Notes: a model not told the origin generated them from the letters alone. Shown: positions 22,985-35,282, counted from the first letter of the stretch. The stretch is 64,000 nucleotides of DNA from Galerina marginata (GCA_023014335.1 JAECYW010000008.1:496001-560000); one strand, 5' to 3'. Translations and numbers: made by a program.

Positions 22985-23440
22985 TTCCATTCCTTCGAGT
23001 CAGTTGAGATTCTTGTTCCCGCTCGAGAAAGTTTCATGCAAGCGACTCCGGGAGTTCGCGCTTGATGCGCTCCAAGGCAGAGTTATACACCTTTGGGATG
23101 TCGTATTTCTTCTCAGGGCAAAGCACGGACGACTAACGAGAGTTGAGGCAAGGATAATACCGACGTCAAGTTATACATATGTACTGCAATACAATTGGTG
23201 GTTCAGTAAGTCAATGCTAGTCAACAACTTTGAAGCAACAGGAAGATAGAATGACAAGCAGGCTAGCTTACCTATAGGAGTCGTACAGCACCCTGAAAAT
23301 ACAAACCCGTCCTCATCCAACTTTCGGTGGCGTGCATATTTGACCATCCTCCACGGGCCCTTCTCCGTCTGGCTTTGCCAAGGCCAGTTATTCGCAAAAA
23401 ATGACTTTGAATAACGCCTCATAATGGATTTTTACACACG
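22985..23440 (-). pseudogene. BTB-family pseudogene, exons 1 and 2
   Basis: On the minus strand, 23425-23275 resembles the second half of BTB exon 1: IMRRYSKSFF, then in another frame VCIFRVLYDS, ending in a GTAAGC donor. About 23180-22985 resembles exon 2: LSLPQLS, then KKYDIPKVYNSALERIKRELPESLA, followed by a stop. At least two frameshifts and the stop make it non-functional. It is closest to the intact gene at 53830-54990 (KKYDIKKVYDAALERIKLELPESLA), not to the adjacent tandem copies. Confidence 0.75.
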
Positions 23441-23984
23441 AAACTCCATTTTTGAAGCTTGGAAGACAATGTTCAAGTTGCTGGCGTCAAACCAAGTCTT
23501 CGGGCTAAGTTTGACTATATGCGGTGGGGAGGCTCAGTCAGCTCCGAGAACTTTCGGTTTACGCTTGGCAAAGTGAACGCGTCGGACCAGTAAAGTCGTT
23601 TTGAGGCTTTCGCCCGACGGATATGGCAAGGTTCAGCAGGGGAACTTGAAAGCATGAGGGAAAGGAGCCAACCCGTCGGTCACAGTTCGTCACACGCTTT
23701 GACGTCAATAACGTTTTGCGTTCTTGAAGCCATATAATCGTTTACCGAAACACTCTTCGCTTATCTCGCGGTCTGTCACTTAGGAGAGACTACTCTCCGA
23801 CGCAGATTTATGGGTCCGGCGCGCGCACGTTGTGTCGGGAATTCACGACATATGTGAGTCCACGTCTCCGACAAAATGATGAAACTTGAATTCCGTTGCA
23901 GTTTGTGAAAATGAATAATTCTTCGGCGCTATCATGCTAGAAGCTACGTGTCCGCCAATGTATTCTGTCATTTATGAAGGTTTT

Positions 23985-24640
23985 CTTTGCCAAAACTAAA
24001 GATTTGGAGGAGTCTAGGGACCAGGAGTCAACCAGAGATTGGCATTGTACCACTTGAAATTAAAGTCTCTCGATCGGGGGGAAAGTGGATGATAGAAATC
24101 GTCAGGCCTAAGGTTTGCCTCAGGCCACGTCGGATAACGAGTTCGACCTCATTAAGGTCCTTCTTGGAATATGGATCAGCCTGCGTCCGATCTCTCCTCC
24201 CAGTGGTATATTTCATCTGCATCAGAAGCATGGATCTGGTAAGCGTGATATCTTAGTATCATGTTCAAAATGAAACAAAGTTCATGTTTACCATCGTCAG
24301 TAGCTCTCTCCCAGCAATTGGTGCGCGAAAACGGAACAGTGGCCTGCCTTTCGCTCGACACTGTTTAAAATTGCCCGCTCGTATGGGCGAAAACCCCCTC
24401 TTCCATTCCCACCGATCGCTGTTTAGGCAAAGCTCGACGTCCCAACCATCGATCCATGGCATTCGGAAACAACTACCAGATGCCCATGGCCAGTCGCGCC
24501 GTGATGTAGGATTTGTTTCCATAAACCGTACTGCGACAACTGCTATGCGCACATATCTCCGCTGATCAAATCCACGAAGCTGGTCACAAGCTCTTATGGC
24601 CCGGGCTACCGCCCTACTTCGACATTTCGTAGTGGCTGAA
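23985..24640 (+). pseudogene. BTB-family pseudogene, exons 2 and 3
   Basis: Around 24115-24240 the plus strand reads SDNEFDLIKVLLG, then after a frameshift CVRSLLPVVYFICIRSMDL with a GTAAGC donor. This is the end of BTB exon 2 (compare ELLNVLVEME...LLPVVYFICF in the gene at 52242). A broken exon 3 follows and ends near 24590-24630 with a CAHIS...LWPGLPPYFDI-like stretch. The exon-3 portion is the counterpart of the relic at 17890-18290. Confidence 0.65.
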
Positions 24641-26420
24641 TCTTAGGCAACTTGAAAAATCTCATTTTAACTGTCGTTTTGGGGACGATTTGCCAAGGGA
24701 CTGAGTATTCTGAATTGTGCACTTCAATTTTGGGTCTTCTTGTTCATGTAATTTGTAGGCTGACAAGATCTGATTTGAAGTCAGGCAGGCGGAGCTCAGG
24801 CACTGCGCAAATTTCAGGTAGGTTGGTAGCAAATTTCAGTCTACTGTATATTCGATCCTGCATGCGACTATCATTTTTTTTCCGCGGAAGGTCTTGATCC
24901 CTTCCAGTTCTTTCGTACCTTTCTTTCTGGTCCAAATGTTCAATGAATTCCGAGTAACGTAATTCACCTAAAAACCTATCCACCACGTGTGGTGACAACA
25001 CGTTCTGTCAATGTTTTGTCGAGCTTAGGCCTTCTCACACCTTCAATCTCACTCCCACTGCTCCACATTTTCCTTCAATCTTCGGTACGCCGATCTCAGC
25101 TCTTCGATGTCACAGCCAAATTCGCCATCTATGACTCCAGATACAGCGCGCCTGCTGGATCCCGACGATATTATCAAAGCCCGTGATGTAACCAAATTGA
25201 AGCGATCTGGCTACTGGTTCGACGATGGTAACATCATATTGCAAGCTGAGAACACCCAGTTTCGTGTTCACCGCAGCATACTGGCCCAAAATTCGAATGT
25301 TTTCAAAGACATGTTCTCACTTCCCCAAAGCTCTGATGAGGAACCATCGATTGAGGGGTGTGTGGTGGTCCGTGTTGCAGATAAGCCGCATCAGTGGGAA
25401 TACCTATTTAGCATACTATACGATAATGTTATGTGCGTCTTTAGAATTTTTCTACCGAATGGCATTGCTGACTGTTTGTTATCTATCCTTTTAGAATGTT
25501 CCAAAGGACTGATGCTTTTCCTTTGCACCTGCTCGTAACGATGCTCACGATGGGGAAAAAATACGAGTTCGATAAACTCAGAGCCGATGCTGTCTACCGA
25601 CTCAGCGTCGAATTTCCGAGTAGCCTCCAGCTTTGGGACCGCCAGTTCTATGGCTATGCTCCAAGACGTATTCGTGGACAAGAGTTTGAACTTGTCAGTA
25701 TCGTAATTCAAGAAGGACTCAGTGCCTTTCTCCCTGCTGCCTATCTTGCCTGTCTCCGGTTTCGAACCGCGGTATGTTTGATAACCTGATCAGAAGAGAC
25801 TTTTATCCTCACTTCCTATTCTAAGGCAGAAATCATGTCAGGCTCCCTCCGACAAGACGGCTCGAGGATATTCCTACCCGATTCATCGAAAGCAGATTTA
25901 ATCCAAGCCCGTGACAGTCTCTCCGCTGCGATGGCCGAATGCACCTACGGGCTACTCCATGGCTCGAAAAATATCATCCCGGGCGCCACTTGCGCCAGTC
26001 CCACAAAGTGTACTAATATGCGTTTGAAGAAACTGGACACACAATTCGCCACTTTCCCGCCGTCTCCGAAATTTTCTTTGGACCCTTGCCCAAAATATAT
26101 TACTGACGAATTCTGTGACCCATGCGCCACAATGCTCCGTACAGCATTTGAGGCCGGACGCAATCGGATATGGCTCGAACTACCCCAATATTTTCGGATG
26201 CCTGGGTGGGCCGGTCTAAAATGTCAGTAGATAAAAAAATTGCAGTCTAGCAGCAGGCACGCCATCGCATATTCATGGAGTGTCGAATGGCGAGCCGCCT
26301 CTTGAGCCGTACCAAAGCAATCATTCTGTACAAATCAATAATGTTTCAGTTGATAATAAGGAACATACACGTAGCAAAATTTTGTATTAACTTCTTGGTT
26401 GTCGCTTTGCGTTCTTCAAT
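24285..26420 (+). repeat. Segmental duplication, unit 2
   Basis: Direct-repeat partner of 17890-19985, with the same order: BTB exon-3 relic, drifted spacer, intact BTB gene, and 3' flank ending near TTGTATTAACTTCTTGGTTG. Indels of a few to about 20 bases distinguish the spacers. Confidence 0.75.
25107..26230 (+). CDS. BTB/POZ domain protein (tandem copy B)
   Basis: Three exons, 25107-25432, 25495-25771 and 25826-26230, give about 335 residues. The protein begins MSQPNSPSMTPDTARLLDPD and has the BTB core YWFDDGNIILQAENTQFRVHR, DMFSLPQS and IEGCVVVRVADKPHQW. Exon 2 carries MGKKYEFDKLRADAVYRLS and LPAAYLACLRF. Exon 3 has ATCASPTKC and EFCDPCATM, the same two cysteine pairs as copy A. Intron phases are identical to copy A, and most differences are conservative, so both copies appear under coding constraint. 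Function is inferred only from the BTB fold, as an oligomerisation or adaptor protein. Confidence 0.88.
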
Positions 26421-26521
26421 GCAGTGACAAGGCCAATGTATTTCCGAAAAATAAATATGACTGTAGTGGTTGAAATGACATTCCTGGAACTTGCTTCCTT
26501 ACATCTATTGCGGGTCAATCT

Positions 26522-27607
26522 TCAATACAAGTTAGAATAATAAGATGAGACATAAGTCGTAGAGAAGCGCACCAAATTCACAATATCAGCTCTAAGGACC
26601 TCCAAGGAATAGGCAATGGCTCTTATAAACGGCAATTGCCCCGGCCCTTCACATGAGCCAGCAATAAACGGTATCCAACTCTCCCATGACGGTGACGTGT
26701 CAGGATGAGTCTTGGCAAAAAGCTTCATGCTCGCTGCCTCGAACCACGGTGGATACCAGCCAGCTACCTCCCAATCGATGACCCAAAGCTCACCATCGTC
26801 ACCCAGAATGAGATTTCGCGGGTGCAGGTCCATATGGGTGAATACGAGGGGACCAGTATCGTCAAAGGAAGAGCAACCAAGGCCTTGCATTCTAAACTTT
26901 TGCATTACTAGCAGGCGGTTTTGATACCACTTTGCCATCTCCTGGTAGGAAATGAATGGACCTGAGCCATCAGAAGTGAAGAGGCGTCCGTTGCATCGTT
27001 GGGGTATGTTCTCAAAAGAATGAGGGCCGGGAAACGCGGGTGGGCCTATAAGGTTGCGTATCGAGCGGAGCTGATAGACATAGTAACGAAGGGTAAGCGA
27101 GATTCGAAATCGTGTCCACCAGCCAAGCTCAGGCCATAATTCATGTACGACGCGACCGGGTATGTACTCCTGCACTAGCAACGATCCGAGAGGAACAGAT
27201 ACAAGTCGTTCACACAACGGAACAGGTATGAATGTTGTAGATCGGACCAGATTGGTGGTATGGCGCTCAAGGTGGTCCTGCGTGGTGGTATACTTGGCCA
27301 CCGCATCAGGGGCAATTTTCGAGACATGGCCGCAATTGAGGCGATTAAGCTCAGTGTAATATGTGTTTTCGTCGATTTTTGGTGATGAGTCCACAAGTTC
27401 TTGAATTTCCTTGTCGGACAGTGCAGACGTGCTTAACGAGGGAGTTTGCTACAAGACTCATTAGTACCATCTTAAGAACACCAACCAAATTAACCCGAGA
27501 ACGGGACCTGTGGGCCGTTTCAGACTTACTCTACGCCGTCGGCACAATAAAAGAGGGGAAATGCAGATGTAGAACAATTCTTCCAGCCAAAATGCAGGGA
27601 TCAGCAT
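26522..27607 (-). CDS. APH/choline-kinase-like phosphotransferase
   Basis: Two exons, 27607-27530 and 27448-26522, give 334 residues. The first exon begins MLIPAFWLEELFYICISPLL, a hydrophobic segment that may be a membrane anchor. The kinase-like part has LLVQEYIPGRVVHELWPEL (lobe linker), the catalytic loop VFTHMDLHPRNLIL (HxDxxxxN) and the metal-binding WVIDWEVAGWYPPW. This is the pattern of aminoglycoside phosphotransferase/choline-kinase-like enzymes, which are numerous in Agaricomycetes and mostly of unknown substrate. Active-site residues are present. A glycine-rich nucleotide loop is not obvious in the N-lobe, which is usual for the fungal group. The assignment to the superfamily is firm, the substrate unknown. 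Confidence 0.85.
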
Positions 27608-28147
27608 CCTAGAAGATTGCAAGGAAGATTGTGATGTTGAGGGCGGGTTGGAGGTGAAGAAACGGTGATGCGTGGTTCGGTCATTTGGTAGATCGTATCA
27701 CGTGTACTAGCAGCAATCGCGTACATACTTTCTATTTATAAACTTCGCCCTAAGTTCTCAAATGGAACACTCCTACGAAGGCTCCAAATTCAAACGGATT
27801 TTCTTGAACATCTCGAGGTCGAACTCTCATCCCCGAGATCATTGATGAGAAAATACGTCAATGGGCGCCAGGACTGCGCCGCTGCTTAACTTAGCCTAAA
27901 CGAGAAGATGAGGCGAGGTCATCCGCCGGAGCCGCCGAAAATGTCTCCACTGGTCGGACTAACAAAACTGCCAAAACTGATATTGTCCAGCCTGGTAAAA
28001 TTGTAGGAGCTGTACTGGGAGATAACATGTTTCCGGACAAATGATAATATTGTTACAAGTTCTGATGTTTAAGGCTGGCGTATTTCAATGACTGCTTGCC
28101 CTCGCATTCCATACCTAACCACCACGCGCGACCGTGTCTTCCCAATT
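27608..28147. other. Intergenic region
   Basis: Upstream flank of the kinase-like gene and downstream flank of the lectin-like gene. No gene or repeat recognised. Confidence 0.4.
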
Positions 28148-28781
28148 TCACGTGGTAGGTTCGAAGGCCCATTGCCTTCTGGACCCCTCTTTGCAACCAT
28201 TGGTAGTGTGGTAGGCATGCTGAATCATTCGGTGTGAATTAGGAATTAATTGCTCAAAGCCGATGAAATGACATACATAGTTACAGAAATCGAAAACATT
28301 GATATAGCAATTTAGGTAATAGTTCTGGTGCTGGGTGGTCGCGTCGTCAATCCTAATAAATATTATTGGTAAGAAAAAAAGAGAGATAAAGGAATAGAGT
28401 CAATGTACAAGATTATCCAAAAATGCCCTGCCTGAGGCTGGATTTTGAAGAATTGAGGAGTGGTACATGCCCATGCATCTTCCATTCCGTCGGATGATTT
28501 TGTGAATTTCCTCAAGGACAGGAACTTGTTCGTTGCAACATTTTGAATATAATACCCAGCTGGAGTTGCACCATGACCGTGGACGGGGACAAATCTCCAC
28601 TGTATAATGGGAGTGAGGATGCACAGTCTACGATGCATGTGTAGATTTTTATGCTTACCTGATGACGCCCATCTGCAACCTTGTTGCGCTCTACTACAAG
28701 ATCAAACTCGTTGAGGGCAAGGTATTGGTTGAGGTAGTGGTTTTGAATGTAATAAGTTTTCGAAGGATCGGGAGGTGACAT
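28148..28781 (-). CDS. Ricin-B-type (beta-trefoil) lectin-like protein
   Basis: Four exons, 28781-28659, 28599-28409, 28352-28277 and 28219-28148, join in frame to 153 residues, the usual size of small cytoplasmic fungal beta-trefoil lectins. Repeated motifs mark the fold: TYYIQNHYLNQYLALNEFD, WRFVPVHG, GYYIQNVATNKFLSLRKF, and a final QWAFEPTT in the position of the QxW-like strand. No signal peptide is present. Such lectins bind glycans and often act in defence against nematodes, insects or bacteria; that is family knowledge. The third intron donor is GTACAT, which is weak, so the end of exon 2 is the least certain point. Confidence 0.8.
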
Positions 28782-29196
28782 TGTCAGGCAGGACTGATTC
28801 TCGATGATCTACACTCAAGCTTTTTATATGTGGTAAATGACCAAAAGAAGAAGAAAATCCTCGCTGTTACGGTACCTCTGATTGCCTTATTTATCTATCA
28901 CTCTTCATTCGTCATGGGCTTTCCGATTGGTAGGTTCGGCAGAATTTGATCACCAATGACAAACGGGATCCACTCATGCAGGTTGAATTTATAACAAACA
29001 CACAGAATTACCCAAATACCACAGATAAGAAGCCGGAGTTTTATAACGCCTTGCACAAATATTTTGGCAAAAGCCTAGAGCCCGCGATTCGCTCATTGTA
29101 AGCCATTCGCTAGATGAAGATAGAGTCATTAAGATATACACTCTCGCTGCGGTCGAGAAGATTGCCGAGTCAAGGGAATGTATAATTTGTTATCAT
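28782..29196. other. Intergenic flank of the LTR retroelement
   Basis: AT-rich sequence with no gene. It ends in ATCAT immediately before the 5' LTR; TCAT is repeated after the 3' LTR. Confidence 0.5.
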
Positions 29197-30485
29197 TGTG
29201 AGGATGCCCAACGGGCCTCCCATCAGAAATAATAATAATCATCAAACGCGTGTGTTCGCCTAGAGATCGGTTAACGGCAAGAATATCCGAAGAACCCAAG
29301 GAAATATATTCAAGACAAATAATAAAACAGGAAATACTGACGAAATACGAACATACGAACAAAGAAAGAACTGGACAGCAGAACAAAGTCCAAGAAGCGG
29401 AAGAAACGAAAGCAACACCGAGACTGGGTTACACACGACAGAAGAAAGGATCCAGCAGAAGACCAGGAACCTAGAAGACGACATAGCAACGCAGAAACGC
29501 AGAATAAGAATCAGAAGTCCAGAAAGCAGAAACACAACGACGATCGTAGCAAAAAGAAAGAAGCAGAGATTCAGAGGGCTCGGTACCGGAAAGAGAACGC
29601 AGCCAAGACGGACGGAACAAAGATATCGGATTGATAAGACACGAAGATGGCCCGAGAGCCAGATGAACAAGGAAACAGAATATTAGAGAAGCAATGACAA
29701 CGAGGAAGGAAATCCCAGAAGAAGCGCCGATCAGGAACGGCCGTGAGGGACAGCACAGCTCGAAGATTGATAACGGACTTAGCTTCGAGGATCCGCATGG
29801 GCGCGATCAGTCGAGTCCTAGATGATTCGGAACCGACAGACGGAGGCTTGGCGACCCAGTCAATGTTTCTCAAAAGTCACAGCGGCCGTCTTCGTCATTA
29901 AGAAGGATATATTTAGATCAATACAACGCGATCAGGAAGCTCACCGAGAGTCGATTGCATTGATGACTTCATCAAGACATCAAGCTTCGAACAGGCGCCA
30001 AGACCCTGCGAGGAACCTGCCGCGGCACTTCAAACGTATAATTAACTAGGAAACGAGTTCCTGGCGAGGTCCGCGTTAGGCAGAAATGGGAAAGCAGCTG
30101 AAAGAAGAGAGGAGAATGGAAGTTGGGAGTCGGGTGGCAAGGTACACGAAGTTTATGGGAAACACAAGGAAAGGTGGGGGGGCAAACGAGGAAGAGAGAT
30201 TAGGAGGGGGGGGAATTTAGGTATAAAGAGGGAGGGGAACTGGCTTGGAGTTCCCCAGTTCAATACGGGTTTTCAGCTACTTAAATCACTCTTAAATCAA
30301 TAGAATATTGATTTACTATCTACTCTTGACTTCCCACTGGTTCATACGAACTCCTTGAAGTGTTATCCGCCCGCACACTTCAAGCGCGCGCCTCCATCGT
30401 TGTACGAAGCGCTGCGGAACGACTAACTACGATATCCATTCTTGGCGAATTTTTATCTCGCTACCCGCCGACTCGAAATCTCACA
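29197..30485 (+). repeat. 5' LTR
   Basis: About 1289 bases, starting TGTGAGGATGCCC and ending AAATCTCACA. It is nearly identical to 50026-51327, apart from scattered substitutions and an 11-12 base deletion near 29240 relative to the other copy (AATCATCAAACG versus AATCACGATTTCACCATC). It contains an AATATTGATTTACTATC stretch and a TATAAAGAGGGAGG TATA-like site at about 30219, which is the likely promoter. Open frames within it occur in both copies and are not genes. Confidence 0.88.
30219..30232 (+). promoter_or_regulatory. TATA-like element in 5' LTR
   Basis: TATAAAGAGGGAGG lies about 270 bases before the LTR end and is conserved in the other LTR near 51062. It is a plausible RNA polymerase II TATA box for the genomic transcript. 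Confidence 0.45.
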
Positions 30486-30488
30486 ACG

Positions 30489-30506
30489 TGGAGCCCACCG
30501 CGAGGG
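30489..30506 (+). other. Primer-binding site
   Basis: Three bases after the LTR end, the sequence TGGAGCCCACCGCGAGGG begins with TGG, the complement of a tRNA CCA end, as in LTR retroelements. The priming tRNA was not identified. Confidence 0.6.
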
Positions 30507-30676
30507 GGAAAGAAAGGATATCTAATACCACCAGACCTTCCACAAGGAGGGCAGTAAAAGAAAGCAAGCAACTTCTTTTACCCCCCCTTCCTTCACCTTC
30601 AAGAAAGAGAAAACACGTACCCTCGACTTCTCAAATATCCACGGCGGAGTCTACATTTCCTTCACCTTCCCAAAAT

Positions 30677-32798
30677 ATGTCCAACCCCGCTGTTTCAACG
30701 AATCCTGTGCCGATTCCCGAGCAGCCAGCTCCCGCGCCCCAACCAAGTCCTGTTCCCGTACCAAACCAGACCAGTACTTCGTCAAATGTCACTTCATTAA
30801 ATGTGAAACCATATCCTGCCCGAGGCAGTAAAGATGCCCCGCATTTCGGAGGACCACAAACTTCCCTAGAACGCTATCTAGAAGACATCGAGGAATTGTG
30901 TATCTACCGAGGAGAAGACAACGACCTAGCAAAGTACAAAAAAAGCTCTCTGGTACGTCAACATCAAATATGTTGACTCCTGGAAAAGAATATTGGATGC
31001 ATCCAAAACTTGGACCGTCAATAAGGCCGCGTTGCTCGCATTCTATCCCGGACTCGATTCGCTCTACAAGTATTTGGTTAATGACATGAAGAAGCTCATG
31101 GATTCGTCAGCTGCGAAAGAAATAACCAAACCAGATCATTTGGCGCAATATCATTGCGAATTTATGATCATAGCGAGCTATCTTGAAAAAGAGCGACTTA
31201 TGACAAAGGACGACATAAACCGGCATTACATCCTTGGTCTTCCTCCAAATTTTAGAGCAACAGTCTTGCGCCAGCTGAATGCCGAAGATCCAAAGCGAAC
31301 ACCAGGACTTCCATATGAATATCTCGAAGTTAACAGGGCCGCACGCCATGTCTTACAAGAGATAGTTTATTCTGCGCCCATCATTGAAACATCGTCAAGA
31401 CAGATAGACAATATCAAACAAGAAATCACGGACCAATTGACCACCTCCTTGTTCCAGTTCCAACAACGGATGTTCCAGGAGTTTGATAAAGTTAGGAACG
31501 GAATGGGAGCACCACTTCCCCAGAATACTCTTACCAGGGCTCATCTCACTTCAGCACCAAACTTTGCGTGTATATTCTGTGGAGGCAATCATCAAATTCG
31601 GAATTGCCTGGAGGCCGCAAGAATGATCAAAGAAGGGAAATGCAGGCAAGGACCCGACGGGAGGATTGTTATGCCCGACGGAAGCCAAATTAGAGGATAC
31701 GGAACGCTCAAAGACAGGATAGAAGCAGCCAGCCAAGATAGAACGAGAGACACCCCACCCCACATGGCATCCACAATGATGTTCAAATCATCGGAGACCG
31801 TCGAATCGATGTTTACCACTAGCAAGATTGAGGAGATCGACGACGAGGAAGATTCCACGGCAAAAGCGTATAGACTTTCCACGAGAGCCAACAAGGTTGT
31901 TGAGGAAACGGAAGAACCACCGAATGTGTGCAAAACGGATGAACCCAACAAAGTCCTGGGAAGTGTCAAAACCATTCCGAGAAAGGAAACGAGGTTCGCT
32001 GTGCCGCTTGTTGAACAAGCGCCCGTTCCAGCGCCTAAATTCAAACAGAAGACGGCTACCCCTCTGCAGTACAGGTTCACCTCGGAAATCGAAGATCCAG
32101 AACTAGTGAAGCAAGTTATCAATAAATCCCTCGAAGGAACTGTTACTCTCTCTCAAAAAGAACTGCTTGCTGTCTCGTCGGATGTTCGAAGGTGCTATAA
32201 GGACAAAACCACTGCAAGACGGCTTCCCACCACAGTAGGAATGGTCAAAGTGTTAGGCGATGAAGAAAGCGAAAACCGCACCTACGTTCTTCGTTTCGTC
32301 CAAGGAGATCACATCCAGCGGAAGGTACTCACGGCGTCCCCAATCAATCGACTTCGAGTCATATTTGCGATCTTGAACAACTCGGTAAAAGCGGAATGCG
32401 TATTGGACCAAGGCTCGGAAATTATGGCCATGGATAAAAAGGTCTGGGAGAAGACTCAGCATGAACTCAAGCCCAATAAAACAATTTCTATGGAGTCAGC
32501 GAATAGTCAATCTTCGCTCACGGCTGGATTATGTGAGAACTTAAAAATGAAGTTCGGAGACCTAGAACTCTACTTGCAGGTCCATGTCATTGAAAACGCA
32601 CCCTTTGAAGTCCTCGTCGGCAGGCCTTTCTTTATTTACACTGAATGCGTTACTCGGGATTACGCAGATGGGAACCAAGATATCACCCTCACTTGTCCCA
32701 ACACACATATGATCTCGACATTCCCTACTCTTCCGAGGGAGAAGTTGATTGAAACCAAGGAGCCTGAACTGGATTTTATCCAGTCCCGGGAGCTTTGA
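30677..32798 (+). pseudogene. Retroelement gag and aspartic protease, frameshifted
   Basis: The reading frame starts MSNPAVSTNPVPIPEQ, proline-rich, and continues into a capsid-like region (SLERYLEDIEELC...). It stops at 30976; the homologous reading resumes in another frame across about 30955-30993, so there is at least one single-base frameshift. The second part, 30993-32798, has helical capsid sequence, then a zinc-knuckle-like CIFCGGNHQIRNC (C-x2-C-x3-H-x4-C, one residue shorter than the CCHC norm). It ends with a retropepsin-like region containing AECVLDQGSEIMAMD (DQGS in place of DTG/DSG) and FEVLVGRPFF. Gag packages element RNA and protease matures the polyprotein. Broken by frameshift. 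Confidence 0.8.
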
Positions 32799-33658
32799 TT
32801 CTCTTGGGGTCCACTTACGCATTCCAAGTTCGCAGCCAAATAGAGGACACTAATACTGCGATAACTTGCCCTCGGATGTTCTCACTCACAAGATTTATTA
32901 ACCCATTATATTTAGCAACGATAGAAGACGAGAAACACACTAACATCGAACTTTATCCAGGAAATTTTAACTTTACCGCCTCAATGAACTTCCTCTCTAA
33001 TTGCCTTAACGAAACATATTCGTACTCGCACCTCAAGAAATCACTGGTCCTAAAAACACGAAAGAAATACAAACCAGTAGCCAAAAGAACTCAATCAGTC
33101 CCCGCCACCCTTCCCGAAGAATTCAGAATCGTTAGGAGGTTCCCTTCGGACCCACTAGAATTTCTTCCACCCCTTCCTGTTCACCCTCCTACCCCGACCA
33201 GTGGAGAAAGATATACTGATGAACGTCGAAAAGAAACCAACATAAATCCAGACCAATTTCTCACGGAAGAAGAGGAGAAATTGGTTCACTGGATCATCAA
33301 GACCAACGAGAAAGCATTCGCCTGGAATGAAATGGAAAAAGGAGCATTTCGGGAAGACTATTTCGATCCAATTCGATTGCCTGTACTTCCACACATCCCG
33401 TGGGCGGAAAAAAGCATCCCTGTCCCTCCGGGACTACGAGAACAACTCACAGATATTCTCAAGAGCAAGATAGAAGCAGGAGTGTATGAAGGTTCAAGTT
33501 TGTCGTATCGCGGAAAGATCTGGTGGGTGCCGAAGAAAACGCCAGGGGAACTCCGGATTGTCCATGACCTGCAGCCTTTAAACGCTGTTACAATCAAGGA
33601 TTCTGTGTTGCCACCTGTGGTCGAAATCTACGCAGAATCGTTTGGGGGTCGAACCATC
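32799..33658 (+). pseudogene. Retroelement pol, N-terminal part of reverse transcriptase
   Basis: This frame follows the protease after a stop/frame change at about 32798. It shows the leader of a gypsy RT: HIPWAEKSIPVPPGLREQL, IEAGVYEGSSLSYRGKIWWV, then LRIVHDLQPLNAVTIKD (RT motif 2 region) and the start of the palm (ESFGGRTI). At 33658 the coding sequence is cut by a 5-kb DNA element and resumes at 38709-38717 after an 8-base duplication. Confidence 0.82.
33651..33658. repeat. Target-site duplication, left (GAACCATC)
   Basis: GAACCATC directly precedes the left end of the 5.05-kb DNA element and recurs at 38709-38716 directly after its right end. RT coding sequence is continuous across it. 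Confidence 0.8.
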
Positions 33659-34337
33659 AGCCATGTATGCTAGATTTCTATATGAAACCTTGCCAGTTGC
33701 CTAATAGGCTGACATATCCAGAAGGCCAACTGCCTAGCTTCCGCTTTGGGACATGTATTATAAATCATGCTCTGGGGTGCCGGAAATGCCGGGGAAGCAC
33801 TAGGGACCCCTTTTGGGGGGCGGGTAGGGTGTAATGGATGCCGGAAATGCCGGGGAAAAGGGCGGGAGAGGGGTAGAATTAGTGTAGGGTGGCGGGAATG
33901 TACAAACAAGGAACAAACAAAGCAGCAGAATGGTTCCCGGGCGGTATTTTTGTTCCTGGGCGGGAAATAGGTGCTTTCGAGCCACGAAAAGTTGTGCTAT
34001 AGGATTGATTATATTCTCGGCGCCTTATTCACCTTTTTGCGCGCCTGAATTGGTGCGGGATTGGATGGATTAGCGCTCGAGCATTTGGATGACGATCTAT
34101 TTTTAGTTTGCTTTAATTCTCAATGCGGTAGCTATCTCCGGAACAATTGATGGGATCCTTTCCTCATCATTTTGCCCTCCCCTCCTGCACGGTTTCTGTA
34201 CCCTTTGCATAGACTATCTAGTTACATTCCCCTTAAAAATACGAAGCTATTGATACCAATTTTGTAGTCTAAAACCTACAGGAAGTGGGTGAATACACGA
34301 GATTGCAATTTCAACCACCTTCCCAATCCGGAAAGCA
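33659..34337 (+). repeat. Left terminal inverted repeat of element 1
   Basis: Begins AGCCATGTATGCTAG and matches, with substitutions and small indels, the reverse complement of 38028-38708. The inner end near CCTTCCCAATCCGGAAAGC is approximate. Confidence 0.8.
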
Positions 34338-35282
34338 CTTCCCCTTCCTCAACCGAAGATAATGAAATAAAAGCTGATCATTATAAGTCTATCTACGATA
34401 CATGTACTACAGCTATTTACATCCTGGTGCATAAAAACTACGGCAAGACTTGAAAGCCGCGTATTACGCCGCCGCCGCCATACTACATAGCTCGCGAACG
34501 TGATGTGGCAGGCACAGCGACCACCGCTTCGTCGGTCGTCCTCGGAGCATGCAAGCTGCAGGAAGCGCGGTGAGGCTGTAGCAGAGGCGGGAGAGGGGTT
34601 GAGAGGAGCATCGCGGGTCGCCCGCTTGGACGAATGAGGGTTGCGATGAGAAAACGACGAACAGTGGTTCGTCGTTTTCTCTCTACCGGCGGCTTAGTCG
34701 AACGACGGTTGCGACAGGAAACAACGAACCACCATTCGTCGTTTCCTGTCTATGGGCGGGTTGGGAATTCGCAGGGGAGCAGAAGCTGCCCCTGCTACTT
34801 CCGCTCGCTCGTCGCCCATGCAAGGTAATGAAACAGCAGAACGATTCTCGATCGCTCTGCTTTTTCGCCTCAGTCACCTCATCATCCAGTACCACGAGAC
34901 TCGCGGTCTCCGACCCAGCCTCTTGCAGAGTGCGGCAGACCGGCTGCTGCTGCTTCTCGACGCGGATGGTGCTGGGCAGGCGGGAGCGGCGTTGAGAGGA
35001 GCAGCGACAGCGGGTAGCCACTGCGAGGACGTCTGGTGGTGGCGGTTGAGAGGAGCGGCGGTTGTGGGTAGACCATGCGAGGGCGGCGTGTGATGGTGGT
35101 GGTGGTGTTTGTCGTTGGCGGCGAGTGTGCAGGCAACTCGCTCGAATGAGAATCGCGACGGGGAAACGACAAACGGTGGTTCGTCGTTTCCTGTCTTCCT
35201 GAACGTCAGCAGGGTGGTGGTAGGCAAGCAGGGACCGGCATTGAGCAGAGGGGCGACCACGGGTGGTCCATGTGGGGACATG

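Noticed and set aside
29260..29670. Hydrophobic 136-codon minus-strand frame in the LTR, also present in the other LTR
   Set aside because: It is antisense to an A-rich LTR, its composition follows from base bias, and its presence in both copies is explained by LTR identity.
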